NCBI GenBank assembly: GCA_038135065.1
Contig: JAYPWI010000031.1
Span: 1-43,918 of the forward strand
Length of the DNA stretch: 43,918 nt
Source of the DNA: JAYPWI01 sp038135065
GTDB lineage: Bacteria > Actinomycetota > Acidimicrobiia > Acidimicrobiales > Poriferisodalaceae
Reading direction: 5' to 3'
Within the stretch, counting starts at the first letter, position 1. Every line of letters starts with the position of its first letter. Shown here one piece after another: positions 24,299-32,380 of the stretch. The position numbers and the translations under genes are program-made. A model generated the notes under the pieces. That model was not told where the DNA came from. It saw only the letters and a list, made by a program, of their open reading frames with translations, and did not search any database.

Positions 24299-25866
24299 AT
24301 ACCCAGCTCCTCGAGCAGCGGGATGAGGTCCCGACGCAGCAGTTTGCCGGTGGAGGTGCGGGGCAGCTCGTCCATGAGGTGCACCGCCTCGGGCCGCTTG
24401 AAGGGAGCCAGCTTGGCTCGGGCATGGGCCACCAGGTCCTCAGCCGTGGTGCCGCTGCCCTCGCGCACGACGGCGGCGGCCACCACCCGCTCACCCCACT
24501 CCTCACTGGGCAAGCCGACGACGGCCGCTTCGAGTACCGACCCGTGCTCGTACAGCACTGCCTCGACCTCGTCGGGCGAGACGTTCTCCCCACCCCGGAT
24601 GATCATGTCGCCGGTGCGGCCACCGAGGAAGAGGTAGTCCTCCTCGTCGAGGTAGCCCAGGTCGCCCGTGTGCACCCATCCTTCGTCGTCAACGGTGACC
24701 CGGGTCTTTTCCTCGTTACCCCAGTAGCCGTCCATGGCCCGGAAGGTGCGGAGTTGGACCTCCCCCAGCACACCCGGCTCGCAGACGTTGCCGTCCTCGT
24801 CGATGACCCGAACCTCGACGTCGTCGAGGACCTTGCCCACCGACGACAGTCGCTTCAGCTTGACGGCCTGCTCCTCCTCGGACCCCTCGATCTTGTGATC
24901 GTCGGGATCGAGCACGGCCACCGTCGACGTGGTCTCGGTCTGGCCGTAGGCCCCTGCGAAGTTCACGTTCGCAGGGAACACCCCGATGGCTCGCCGGATC
25001 ACCGACGGCGGCATGGGAGCCGCTCCGTAGGTGATGGCCTCCATGCCTGCGAACGCCTCCTCGCTGAAGTTCGGTGCCTCGAGGACCCGAGCCAGCATGG
25101 TGGGGACCAGGAACGCATGGGTCACCCCGTGGCGTTGCACGCAGTCGATCCACGCTGATGCCTCGAACTGGGGCAGCAGGACCACGACCCGCCCCGAGTA
25201 CAGGGCATTCAGCATCGAGGTGAGGCCGGCGATGTGGTACAGCGGCGCAGCCAGGGCCATCCGCCCCATGTCCTCCCCGGTCGCTGCGTCGTTGGTACCC
25301 ATCACGTAGCCGGTGATCGCACCGTTGGTGAGCTTCACCCCCTTGGGCAGCGACGTCGTGCCCGAGGTGTACAGCAGGGCGCAGAGACCATCGGGGTCGA
25401 CGTCCTCGGGGACGGGCAGCTCGAACGCCTCGTCACGGGCGCTGTGGTACGAGTCAGCCTGGTCGAGCATGAAGACGTGCTCGACCGAGTCCGGTCGATT
25501 GTCGGCGACAAGCTGCTCGTAGCGAGATTCGGTGAACAGCACCTTCACCCCGCTGTCGCTCATCAGGTGGGCGGTTTCCTCGGCCCCTGCCCGGAAGTTC
25601 ATGGGCACCACGGTCGCCCCGACGAAGGCCGCCCCGAAGATGGCCTCCACCGTCTCGACGCTGTTGGTGGCGAACACGCCGACCCGGTCCCCTACTTCGA
25701 CCCCCAGGGTGGTCAGCAGCCCGGCTACCCGGGACACGTTGTCGAGCAGCTCCTGATACGTGACGGCCCGGGCCTCGCCACCCGAGGCCTCGGTCGACGT
25801 ATCGATCAAGATGGTTTGCTCACCGGCGATCGATGCCGGCATGAACAGCAGCATTCCCAGGTTCAC
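24295..25866 (-). CDS. AMP-dependent acyl-CoA synthetase/ligase (class I)
   Basis: A 523-residue ANL-superfamily ligase. GTG at 25864-25866 is preferred, with AGGGGG before it; an upstream frame to 25929 lacks homology. The P-loop-like LLYTSGTTSLPKG is present, then YGAAPMPPSV, the A5 motif AYGQTETTS, A8 WVHTGDLGYLDEEDYLFLGGRTGDMIIRGGENVSPDEVE and A10 PRTSTGKLLRRDL with catalytic lysine near residue 508. It activates a carboxylic acid as acyl-AMP and loads CoA. The next gene overlaps its stop, forming a two-gene operon with the amidohydrolase. Divergent from the tandem CaiB gene by 103 bp; this suggests acid activation for the same pathway. Confidence 0.94.
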   Translation of the reverse strand: MNLGMLLFMPASIAGEQTILIDTSTEASGGEARAVTYQELLDNVSRVAGLLTTLGVEVGDRVGVFATNSVETVEAIFGAAFVGATVVPMNFRAGAEETAHLMSDSGVKVLFTESRYEQLVADNRPDSVEHVFMLDQADSYHSARDEAFELPVPEDVDPDGLCALLYTSGTTSLPKGVKLTNGAITGYVMGTNDAATGEDMGRMALAAPLYHIAGLTSMLNALYSGRVVVLLPQFEASAWIDCVQRHGVTHAFLVPTMLARVLEAPNFSEEAFAGMEAITYGAAPMPPSVIRRAIGVFPANVNFAGAYGQTETTSTVAVLDPDDHKIEGSEEEQAVKLKRLSSVGKVLDDVEVRVIDEDGNVCEPGVLGEVQLRTFRAMDGYWGNEEKTRVTVDDEGWVHTGDLGYLDEEDYLFLGGRTGDMIIRGGENVSPDEVEAVLYEHGSVLEAAVVGLPSEEWGERVVAAAVVREGSGTTAEDLVAHARAKLAPFKRPEAVHLMDELPRTSTGKLLRRDLIPLLEELGI

Positions 25867-25969
25867 GGTTCCCCCTGTGGTCGACGTGCATGATCGCAGG
25901 CCAGACGGGCACCGCGCCACCCTAAGCATCGACGGCGAGCACTAGCGTCGGCCGGTGGGAGGGGGGGCC

Positions 25970-28471
25970 ATGACACAACCACTCGAGGGTCTGCGCGTCC
26001 TCGAACTGGCGACCGGGGTCGCTGGACCCTACGCCGGCAAGTTGCTGGCCGATTTCGGTGCCGATGTGGTGAAGATCGAACCCCCCGAGGGAGATCCTGC
26101 GCGTCGCCACGGGCCGTTTCCGAGCGGGGTCGATGCCACTCAGGCACAGGAGACGGGCGCCCTCTTCCTGCACCTCAACACGAACAAGCGCAGCGTGGTG
26201 GCCGATGTCGAGACCGAGGGTGGGCGCGACCTGGTGCTGTCCCTCGTCGACGGGGTCGACCTGGTGATCGAATCCTTCGAGCCGACTCGGGCGCAGGCCT
26301 TCGGTCTCGACGGGGCTTCCCTGCTGGCCCGCCGACCCGACCTGGTCGTCGCCTCACTGACCCCCTTCGGGCAGGACGGCCCCTATGCCGCCTACCGAGG
26401 GGCCGACATCGTCACCTATGCCATGGGCGGACCCATGTGGGGTACCGGCATCGACGAGCGGGAACCGGTAAAGCTCGGTGGCGAGGTCATCAGCTATCAA
26501 TGCGGGAACGTGGCCGCCCTGGCCGGCCTGGCGGCGTGGATGACGGCCCGAGGATCCGGCCACGGCATCCACATCGACCTCGCCCACTTCGAGGCCCAAG
26601 CCGGCACCATCGACCGCCGGGTGGCTTACTTGCTCTACCAGGCCTGGACCGGGGCCGATGTCGGACGAGAGGCCCGTCAACCCCAGCGAGCGACCCCCAT
26701 CGGGTTCTTTCCGGTCCAGGACGGCCACGTGCTCACCTTCACCATCCCGAGCTGGGTCCCTCGGATGGTGGCCGTCCTCGGTGACCGGGAGTTGACCGAG
26801 CGCTTCTCGGACCCGGGCTGGATCCTCGATCCCGACCTGCCCGACCTCGTCGATGCCGCCCTGTATCCGTGGTTGCTCGAGCGCACGAGAGCCCAGGCCG
26901 CTGGCGATGCCCAAGCGCAGCGGTGGCCGATCACCCCGCTCAACGCCCCCGTGGACCTGCTCGAGGACCCCCACTTCGCCCATCGCGGGTTCTTCGTGGA
27001 CGTCGAGCACCCCGTTGCCGGTCGTGTCCGTCAGGCCGGTGCCCCGTTCCGGATGACCGACGGCTGGCGGGTGCGGCGTCCGGCACCCACTCTCGGCCAG
27101 CATCAGGGGGAGGTGGAGGCCCTGGCCGCAACAACATCCCAGGGTCGGGCCCCGCGCCCGACGAGCCCAGCGCGCTTGCCCCTCGAAGGAATCCGGGTAC
27201 TGGACCTGACCGTGGTGTGGGCAGGGCCGGCCTGCACCATGTACCTGGCCGATCTGGGCGCCGAGGTCATCCGGGTCGACAACCCCTACGTGTTCCCGAC
27301 CGCCACCCGGGGCACCATGGCTCGGCCCCCTGCGGCCCTCGTTCCCGATCTCGGGCCCCTGTCTGGCTACCCGAACGGCGACCCGGGCGAGCGTCCGTGG
27401 AACCGGCACAACATGTTCTCCTCCCACGCCCGCAACAAGCTGAGCTGCACCCTGGACCTGCGGACCGACCTGGGTCGCGCCACCTTCGAGGCATTGGTGG
27501 CCCACAGCGACGTCGTCGTCGAGAACAACACGGTGGGTGTGCTGCCGAAGCTGGGCATCGGATGGGAGTCCCTCAGCCGGATCAATCCCCGCCTGGTTAT
27601 GGTCCGAATGCCTCCCATGGGGCTCGACGGCCCCTACGCCGACTACCTCGGCTTCGGGGCCAACTTCGAGGCATTGTGTGGGCTGACCGCCATCAGGGGC
27701 TATGCCGACGACGATCCGACCAGCCTGACGTCGGTCTTCCACATGGATCCGGCCAGTGGGGCCACGGCCGCGTTCGCAACCCTGGCCGCCCTCCACCGCC
27801 GGGAGACCACGGGCCACGGTGAACTCGTCGAGTTCGCCCAGAGCGAGAACATGCTGCAACACATCGGCGAGTACCTGATCGACGCGGCCCGCACGGGAAC
27901 CCGGCACACCCCGGGCGGCAATCGCTCGACCGCCGTCGCCCCCCAGGGCTGTTACCCCTGCACGGGAGTCGACGAATGGGTGGTGGTGTCGTGCATCGAC
28001 GACGCCGCCTGGCTCGGGCTCACCGAGGTGATCGGTCGCGAGGACCTGGGACGCGATCCTCGGCTGACCAGTCCGCCAGGACGCCGCGCCCACCACGACG
28101 AGATCGATGCAGCCATCAGCGAATGGACCCGTACCCGCACCGCCGACGAGGCCTTCCACCTCCTCCAGGCGGCCGGGGTGCCCGCCGGCCCCGTGCTGCG
28201 GGAGTCGGCCCTACGGGCCGACCCCCACCTGGCAGCCCGAGGCTGGTTCCGCGAGCAGGGCTCGGTGGACCAGGGGTGGCACGACTACCCGGGACGGCAA
28301 TGGTCGTGGACGGGACCCGACATGCCGTGGGGGCCCATCAACCGGTTGGGCGACGCCAACGACTACGTGTACCGGACCGTGCTCGGCCTCGACGACGACG
28401 AATGGCGGGCCCTCGTCGAGGGGGGCCACATCACCACCGACTATCTCGGCCCCGACGGACAACCCCTGTGA
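25970..28471 (+). CDS. Tandem (double-domain) CaiB/BaiF family CoA-transferase
   Basis: An 833-residue protein from ATG 25970, with a GGGAGGGGGGG ribosome binding site (a GTG five codons upstream lacks one). Unit one starts PLEGLRVLELATGVAGPYAGKLLADFGADVVKIE and unit two PLEGIRVLDLTVVWAGPACTMYLADLGAEVIRV (from about residue 405). The second half has HMDPASGATAAFATLAAL with aspartate at the catalytic place, while the first half has LGGEVISYQCGNVAALAGL without it. This is the first gene of a six-gene plus-strand run (CaiB, crotonase, DsbA selenoprotein, amidohydrolase, luciferase-like, ADC-like). A TAGCGT box 22 nt before the ATG is a candidate -10. Confidence 0.93.
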   Translation: MTQPLEGLRVLELATGVAGPYAGKLLADFGADVVKIEPPEGDPARRHGPFPSGVDATQAQETGALFLHLNTNKRSVVADVETEGGRDLVLSLVDGVDLVIESFEPTRAQAFGLDGASLLARRPDLVVASLTPFGQDGPYAAYRGADIVTYAMGGPMWGTGIDEREPVKLGGEVISYQCGNVAALAGLAAWMTARGSGHGIHIDLAHFEAQAGTIDRRVAYLLYQAWTGADVGREARQPQRATPIGFFPVQDGHVLTFTIPSWVPRMVAVLGDRELTERFSDPGWILDPDLPDLVDAALYPWLLERTRAQAAGDAQAQRWPITPLNAPVDLLEDPHFAHRGFFVDVEHPVAGRVRQAGAPFRMTDGWRVRRPAPTLGQHQGEVEALAATTSQGRAPRPTSPARLPLEGIRVLDLTVVWAGPACTMYLADLGAEVIRVDNPYVFPTATRGTMARPPAALVPDLGPLSGYPNGDPGERPWNRHNMFSSHARNKLSCTLDLRTDLGRATFEALVAHSDVVVENNTVGVLPKLGIGWESLSRINPRLVMVRMPPMGLDGPYADYLGFGANFEALCGLTAIRGYADDDPTSLTSVFHMDPASGATAAFATLAALHRRETTGHGELVEFAQSENMLQHIGEYLIDAARTGTRHTPGGNRSTAVAPQGCYPCTGVDEWVVVSCIDDAAWLGLTEVIGREDLGRDPRLTSPPGRRAHHDEIDAAISEWTRTRTADEAFHLLQAAGVPAGPVLRESALRADPHLAARGWFREQGSVDQGWHDYPGRQWSWTGPDMPWGPINRLGDANDYVYRTVLGLDDDEWRALVEGGHITTDYLGPDGQPL

Positions 28472-28527
28472 CACGGCCCCGGGAGACGTAGCATCGCCAG
28501 CAGAGCCCACCCGAGGAGAGCACGAAG

Positions 28528-29298
28528 ATGAGCGACGAGAACACCGAACCCGCAGTGCTGGTGGAGCGACGGGGCCGGGTGATGGTGATCACCCTCAATC
28601 GCCCCGACGCCATGAACGCCATCAACGGTGCCTTGTCCCACGGCGTGTGGAACGCCATCACCGAGCTCGACCAGGACCCCGATCTCACGGCCGGTGTCAT
28701 CACGGGCAATGGCCGAGCCTTCTGCTCGGGCATGGATCTCAAGGCCTTCGCTCGAGGTGAGGACATCGGACCGCTCACCGAGTTCGTCCGCAAGGGCAGC
28801 ACCAAGCCGCTCATCGCCGCCATCGAGGGCTACGCCCTGGCCGGCGGATGCGAGATCGCCTTGACCTGTGACCTCATGGTGGCCTCGAAGGGATCCAAGA
28901 TCGGGATCCGGGAGGTGAAGGTGGGGCTGTTCGCGGCTGCCGGTGGTGTGTTCCGCCTTCCGGCCAGGGTGGGGTTCGCCACCGCCATGGAGATGGCCCT
29001 CACCGGGGAGCCCATCACCGCCGAACAGGCTCTCGAGGCTGGGATGCTGAGTGAGCTCACAGAATCAGGAGAGGCCCTCGACGCGGCCCTGGCCTGGGCC
29101 GAGCGAATCGCTGCCAACGCCCCCCTGGCCGTCGCCGCCTCCAAGAAGCTGGTGCGCGCCGCAGCCGAGGGGTTCGACGAGCCCGAACTGTGGGACATGC
29201 AGATCCCGCTGCAGAAGCAGGTCTTCACCTCCGACGATGCCAAGGAAGGGCCTCGGGCATTCGCCGAGAAGCGGGCCCCGAACTGGACGGGCAGCTGA
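28528..29298 (+). CDS. Enoyl-CoA hydratase/isomerase family protein, both glutamates present
   Basis: A 256-residue crotonase from ATG 28528, with GAGGAG upstream. The oxyanion-hole and catalytic region AGGCEIALTCDLMVASKGSKIGIREVKVGLF shows E109 and E129, which correspond to the two hydratase glutamates E144 and E164. Classic enoyl-CoA hydratase activity is therefore credible, in contrast to the crotonase at 1853. The C-terminal AFAEKRAPNWTG matches family ends. It follows the tandem CaiB gene by 56 bp, where a TAGCAT box could give an internal promoter, and precedes the DsbA-family selenoprotein by 42 bp. Confidence 0.93.
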   Translation: MSDENTEPAVLVERRGRVMVITLNRPDAMNAINGALSHGVWNAITELDQDPDLTAGVITGNGRAFCSGMDLKAFARGEDIGPLTEFVRKGSTKPLIAAIEGYALAGGCEIALTCDLMVASKGSKIGIREVKVGLFAAAGGVFRLPARVGFATAMEMALTGEPITAEQALEAGMLSELTESGEALDAALAWAERIAANAPLAVAASKKLVRAAAEGFDEPELWDMQIPLQKQVFTSDDAKEGPRAFAEKRAPNWTGS

Positions 29299-29328
29299 AT
29301 CGCATCTGCTGAAGGGCGCCCATGCGGG

Positions 29329-29334
29329 TAGCCT
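29329..29334 (+). promoter_or_regulatory. Possible -10 element (TAGCCT) directly before the DsbA-family selenoprotein
   Basis: TAGCCT ends 6 nt before the ATG at 29341, and there is no Shine-Dalgarno-like sequence between them. This suggests a leaderless transcript specific to the selenoprotein and the genes after it, separate from the CaiB-crotonase promoter. No -35 box was found. Confidence 0.35.
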
Positions 29335-29340
29335 GCCGCC

Positions 29341-29973
29341 ATGGCCAATGACATCGAATTCTGGGTCGACCCCATCTGACCGTGGTGCTGGGTGACGGCC
29401 CGTTGGGTCGTCGACGAAGTTGCCGCCGAGCGTGATCTGAACATCACGTGGCAGCCCATCTCGCTGTTGTTCAAGAACGAGCCGGCTGAGGACAGCCCCT
29501 ACTACGGGCGTGTCGTCGGTTCGCACCGGATGCTCCGTGTGATGGAGGCGGTGCGGGCATCGGAGGGCGACGGCCCCACCTTCCCGCTCTATTGGGAGTT
29601 CGCCTCGCGCATCCACCACGACGGACAAGCCGACGTCGACGTGGCCGACACCCTGGCCGCGGTCGGCCTGGACACGTCCTACGCGGCTGCCGCCGATGAC
29701 GAGGCGTGGGATGCCGAGATCCGCACCCGGATGGACGCTGGCCTGGAGTTGGTCGGTCAGGACGTGGGTACCCCGATCATCGCCTGGAATCGGCCCGACG
29801 GGCAGCGACTGGGCATCTTCGGACCGGTCATCACCCGTGCCCCCAAGGGCGAGGACGCCCTCAAGCTCTGGGACGGGATGATGATGATGTGCGAGGTCGA
29901 CGGCTTCTGGGAGCTCAAGAAGACCCGCACCGAGCGTCCCGAGTTCGGCGACCGACCATCCATCCCCACCTGA
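29341..29973 (+). CDS. DsbA/Rv2466c-like thioredoxin-fold selenoprotein with in-frame UGA at codon 13
   Basis: A 210-residue protein from ATG 29341 with TGA at 29377-29379 in frame: FWVDPI-U-PWCWVTARWV. In the mycobacterial mycothiol-dependent nitroreductase Rv2466c, as I recall, the motif at this position is CPWC, so the UGA replaces the first redox Cys exactly; C16 is the second. VGTPII supplies the cis-proline expected opposite the active site, and the length fits (about 207 residues). A gene caller ignoring Sec would start at an internal GTG at 29392 and lose the active site. A hairpin with 8 bp and a GUU loop begins 14 nt after the UGA. It lies between a crotonase gene (42 bp) and an amidohydrolase gene (10 bp). 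Likely role: thiol/selenol oxidoreductase linked to mycothiol. Confidence 0.92.
29394..29412 (+). promoter_or_regulatory. Candidate bacterial SECIS hairpin of the DsbA-family gene
   Basis: GACGGCCC pairs with GGGTCGTC (seven Watson-Crick pairs and one G-U) around a GTT loop; one more U-G pair can extend the stem. The apical loop starts 22 nt after the UGA (29377-29379), inside the 16-37 nt range known for bacterial SECIS elements, and begins with G followed by U as expected for SelB recognition. It lies within the coding sequence. Confidence 0.8.
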
Positions 29974-29983
29974 GGAGGACCAG

Positions 29984-31171
29984 ATGAGGTCGATGTTCGA
30001 GGGCATGACCGGCGTCGAGGACCTGAGGGTGATCGACACGGACAGCCATTGGTCCGAGCCCTACGACCTATGGACCAGCAGAGCCCCCGCCCAGTACCGC
30101 GATCGAGTTCCCCGCATGGAGGAACGCAGCGGCAGGCGCCGCTGGTGGTTCGACGACGACATCGCCATCGGGCTCCCCATCGCCTCGTCGGTAGTGGACC
30201 CCGACGGGACCAAGATCACGGGCACCGCGTTCTTCGACATGGACAACGACATGGTCCACCGGGCCAGCTTCGACGCAGAGGCGCGCCTGGCCATGCTCGA
30301 CGAGCTGGGCGTGTACGCCCAGATCATGTACCCCAACGTCGCGGGCTTCGGAAACCAGAACTTCCTCAAGTCGCCCGACGACATGCTCCGCCTGATCAGC
30401 GTCGAGATCTACAACGACGCCCTGGCCGAGTTCCAGAACGACACCGACCAACGGGTGCTGGGCATGGCCCTGCTGCCGTGGTGGGACCTCGACGCGGCGG
30501 TGCGGGAAGTCGAACGCTGCCACGCCAACGGTCTGCGGGGCATCGTGACCTGCGCCAACCCCGAGGAAGCTGGGTTACCCGACATGGGCACCGCCCACTG
30601 GGACCCGGTCTGGCAGGTGTGTTCGGATCTGGCCATGCCGGTGAACTTCCACATCGGCTCGTCCAAGGGGAACATGGACTTCTTCGGCAAGGCGCCGTGG
30701 CCGTCCTTCGGTGAGGAGCGGAAGCTGGCCGTTGGGTCGGCCAACCTGTTCATGGGTAATGCCCGCCTCATCGGCAACCTCATCTACTCCGGGGTCCCCG
30801 AACGGTTCCCAAACCTGAAGTTCGTGTCGGTAGAAAGCGGGGTGGGCTGGATCCCCTTCTTCCTCGAGATCCTCGACCACCAGATGCACGAGACGGCCCC
30901 CAACGAGCTTGCCCACCTGTCGCTGCTCCCCTCGGAGTACTTCAAGCGCCAGTTCTACGGCTGCTTCTGGTTCGAGCGGTCCACCATCAAGCCGACGGTG
31001 GATTTCCTGGGCAACGGGTGCGTCATGTTCGAGACCGATTTCCCCCACCCGACCTGCTACTACCCCCGTGACGATGCCGGTCTCTTGGCCGCCCTCGAGG
31101 GCCTGTCGGTTCCCGACATCCGGGCCATCATGGGTGAGAACGCCGCTGCCCTGTACCGCATCGAGGCCTGA
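29984..31171 (+). CDS. Amidohydrolase 2 (ACMSD-like) family protein
   Basis: A 395-residue metal-dependent hydrolase/decarboxylase from ATG 29984, with GAGGAGGACCAG upstream. D18-x-D20-x-H22 in VIDTDSHWSEP is the N-terminal metal motif (DxH type), NFHIGSS near residue 221 provides a metal histidine and FETDFPHP near 349 the active-site aspartate. Such proteins include aminocarboxymuconate semialdehyde decarboxylase and many resorcylate or hydroxy-acid decarboxylases, and they usually act on aromatic-acid breakdown products. It starts 10 bp after the selenoprotein stop and is 51 bp from the luciferase-like gene. The exact substrate is unknown. Confidence 0.92.
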   Translation: MRSMFEGMTGVEDLRVIDTDSHWSEPYDLWTSRAPAQYRDRVPRMEERSGRRRWWFDDDIAIGLPIASSVVDPDGTKITGTAFFDMDNDMVHRASFDAEARLAMLDELGVYAQIMYPNVAGFGNQNFLKSPDDMLRLISVEIYNDALAEFQNDTDQRVLGMALLPWWDLDAAVREVERCHANGLRGIVTCANPEEAGLPDMGTAHWDPVWQVCSDLAMPVNFHIGSSKGNMDFFGKAPWPSFGEERKLAVGSANLFMGNARLIGNLIYSGVPERFPNLKFVSVESGVGWIPFFLEILDHQMHETAPNELAHLSLLPSEYFKRQFYGCFWFERSTIKPTVDFLGNGCVMFETDFPHPTCYYPRDDAGLLAALEGLSVPDIRAIMGENAAALYRIEA

Positions 31172-31222
31172 TACCACCAGCAGTTCCGTGCGGGGTCGGA
31201 GTCTCTCGGCTAGACCACGGAG

Positions 31223-32380
31223 ATGAAGTTCGGGATCTTCTTCGAGTTGTCGACCCCTCGGCCGTTCAGCCGGGCCAACGAGTGGGCCGTGTACCACAAC
31301 GGCCTCGAGCAATGTCGTCTGGCCGACGAGCTCGGGTTCGATCACGTCTGGGCCGTCGAACACCATTTCCTCGAGGAATACAGCCACTGCTCGGCTCCCG
31401 AGGTGTTCCTCACCGCAGTGGCCGCCCAGACCAGCCGCATCCGGGTGGGACACGGCGCGGTGGTCTGCGTCCCGGAGATGAACCATCCCATCCGGGTCGC
31501 CGAACGAGCCGCCGCCCTCGACATCATCTCCAACGGGCGACTGGAGTTGGGCACGGCGAGGTCCAGCACATGGACCGAACTGGGCGGCTTCTCGGTCAAT
31601 CCCGACGACACCAAGAAGACGTGGGACGAGTTCTGTCGGGTGCTTCCCAAGATGTGGATGCAAGACGAGTTCGAGTGGCAGGGCAAGGCGTTCTCCATGC
31701 CGGCCCGCAACGTCTTGCCCAAACCCTTGCAGGACCCGCACCCGCCGATGTGGGTGACGGTGACCACGCCGGGCACTGAGCTCGACGCCGCAGATCGGGG
31801 CCTGGGCTGCCTCGGGGTCAGCGCAGCGGGCTACGAGGAGCAGGAGCGGCGGACCGCCGAGTACTACCGACGCATCGCCGACTGCGACCCCGTCGGTGGG
31901 GTAGTGAACGAGCAGGTCCACACCATGAACTTCCTCTATTGCCACGAGGACTACCGGGTGGCTCGCGAGGTGGGCGTTCCCATGGTCAACAGCTTCAACA
32001 TGGCCAACGCCCACCTGTACTGGACCCGCGAGGCGTACCCCACCCAGGCCTACCAGACCCTCGGCAACGCCGGGGCGGCCATGAAGGCGAAGAAGCCGCC
32101 GGCCGACGACCCGAGCGTCATCAAGGGCCTGCCCGAGGGTGTCGGGGTTGGGGATCCCGACCACCTCATCGCCACCATCGAGCGGTGGGAATCGATCGGC
32201 GTCACCGGGATCAACTTCCTGCTCAATGCCATGGAAATGGTCGACCAGGCTGCGGTGCTCGAGAGCATGCGGCTCTTCGCCACCGAGGTGATGCCCCGCT
32301 TCCAGTCGGCCGACGCCCGTCGCGAACCCGTCGCCGCCCCCACGACGGTCCCTGCCGGGGCCGGGGGCGACCAGCCATGA
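31223..32380 (+). CDS. Luciferase-like monooxygenase (LLM class, FMN or F420)
   Basis: A 385-residue TIM-barrel flavin enzyme from ATG 31223. MKFGIFFELSTPRP, GLEQCRLADELGFDHVWAVEHHFLEEY and the NGRLELGTARSS segment are typical of the family; these bind FMNH2 or coenzyme F420. The last 90 residues contain an Ala/Pro-rich tail. Its TGA overlaps the ATG of the next gene (ATGA at 32377-32380), so the two are translationally coupled. With an amidohydrolase before it and an ADC-like protein after it, a ring-hydroxylating or Baeyer-Villiger-type oxygenation, or an F420-dependent oxidation, is plausible. Cofactor choice cannot be told from sequence by eye. Confidence 0.92.
   Translation: MKFGIFFELSTPRPFSRANEWAVYHNGLEQCRLADELGFDHVWAVEHHFLEEYSHCSAPEVFLTAVAAQTSRIRVGHGAVVCVPEMNHPIRVAERAAALDIISNGRLELGTARSSTWTELGGFSVNPDDTKKTWDEFCRVLPKMWMQDEFEWQGKAFSMPARNVLPKPLQDPHPPMWVTVTTPGTELDAADRGLGCLGVSAAGYEEQERRTAEYYRRIADCDPVGGVVNEQVHTMNFLYCHEDYRVAREVGVPMVNSFNMANAHLYWTREAYPTQAYQTLGNAGAAMKAKKPPADDPSVIKGLPEGVGVGDPDHLIATIERWESIGVTGINFLLNAMEMVDQAAVLESMRLFATEVMPRFQSADARREPVAAPTTVPAGAGGDQP

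Noticed and set aside
29392..29973. A 193-residue protein starting at GTG 29392
   Set aside because: It would lack the thioredoxin active site and the first beta strand, which are present in frame upstream across the UGA; the GTG is inside the SECIS-like region.
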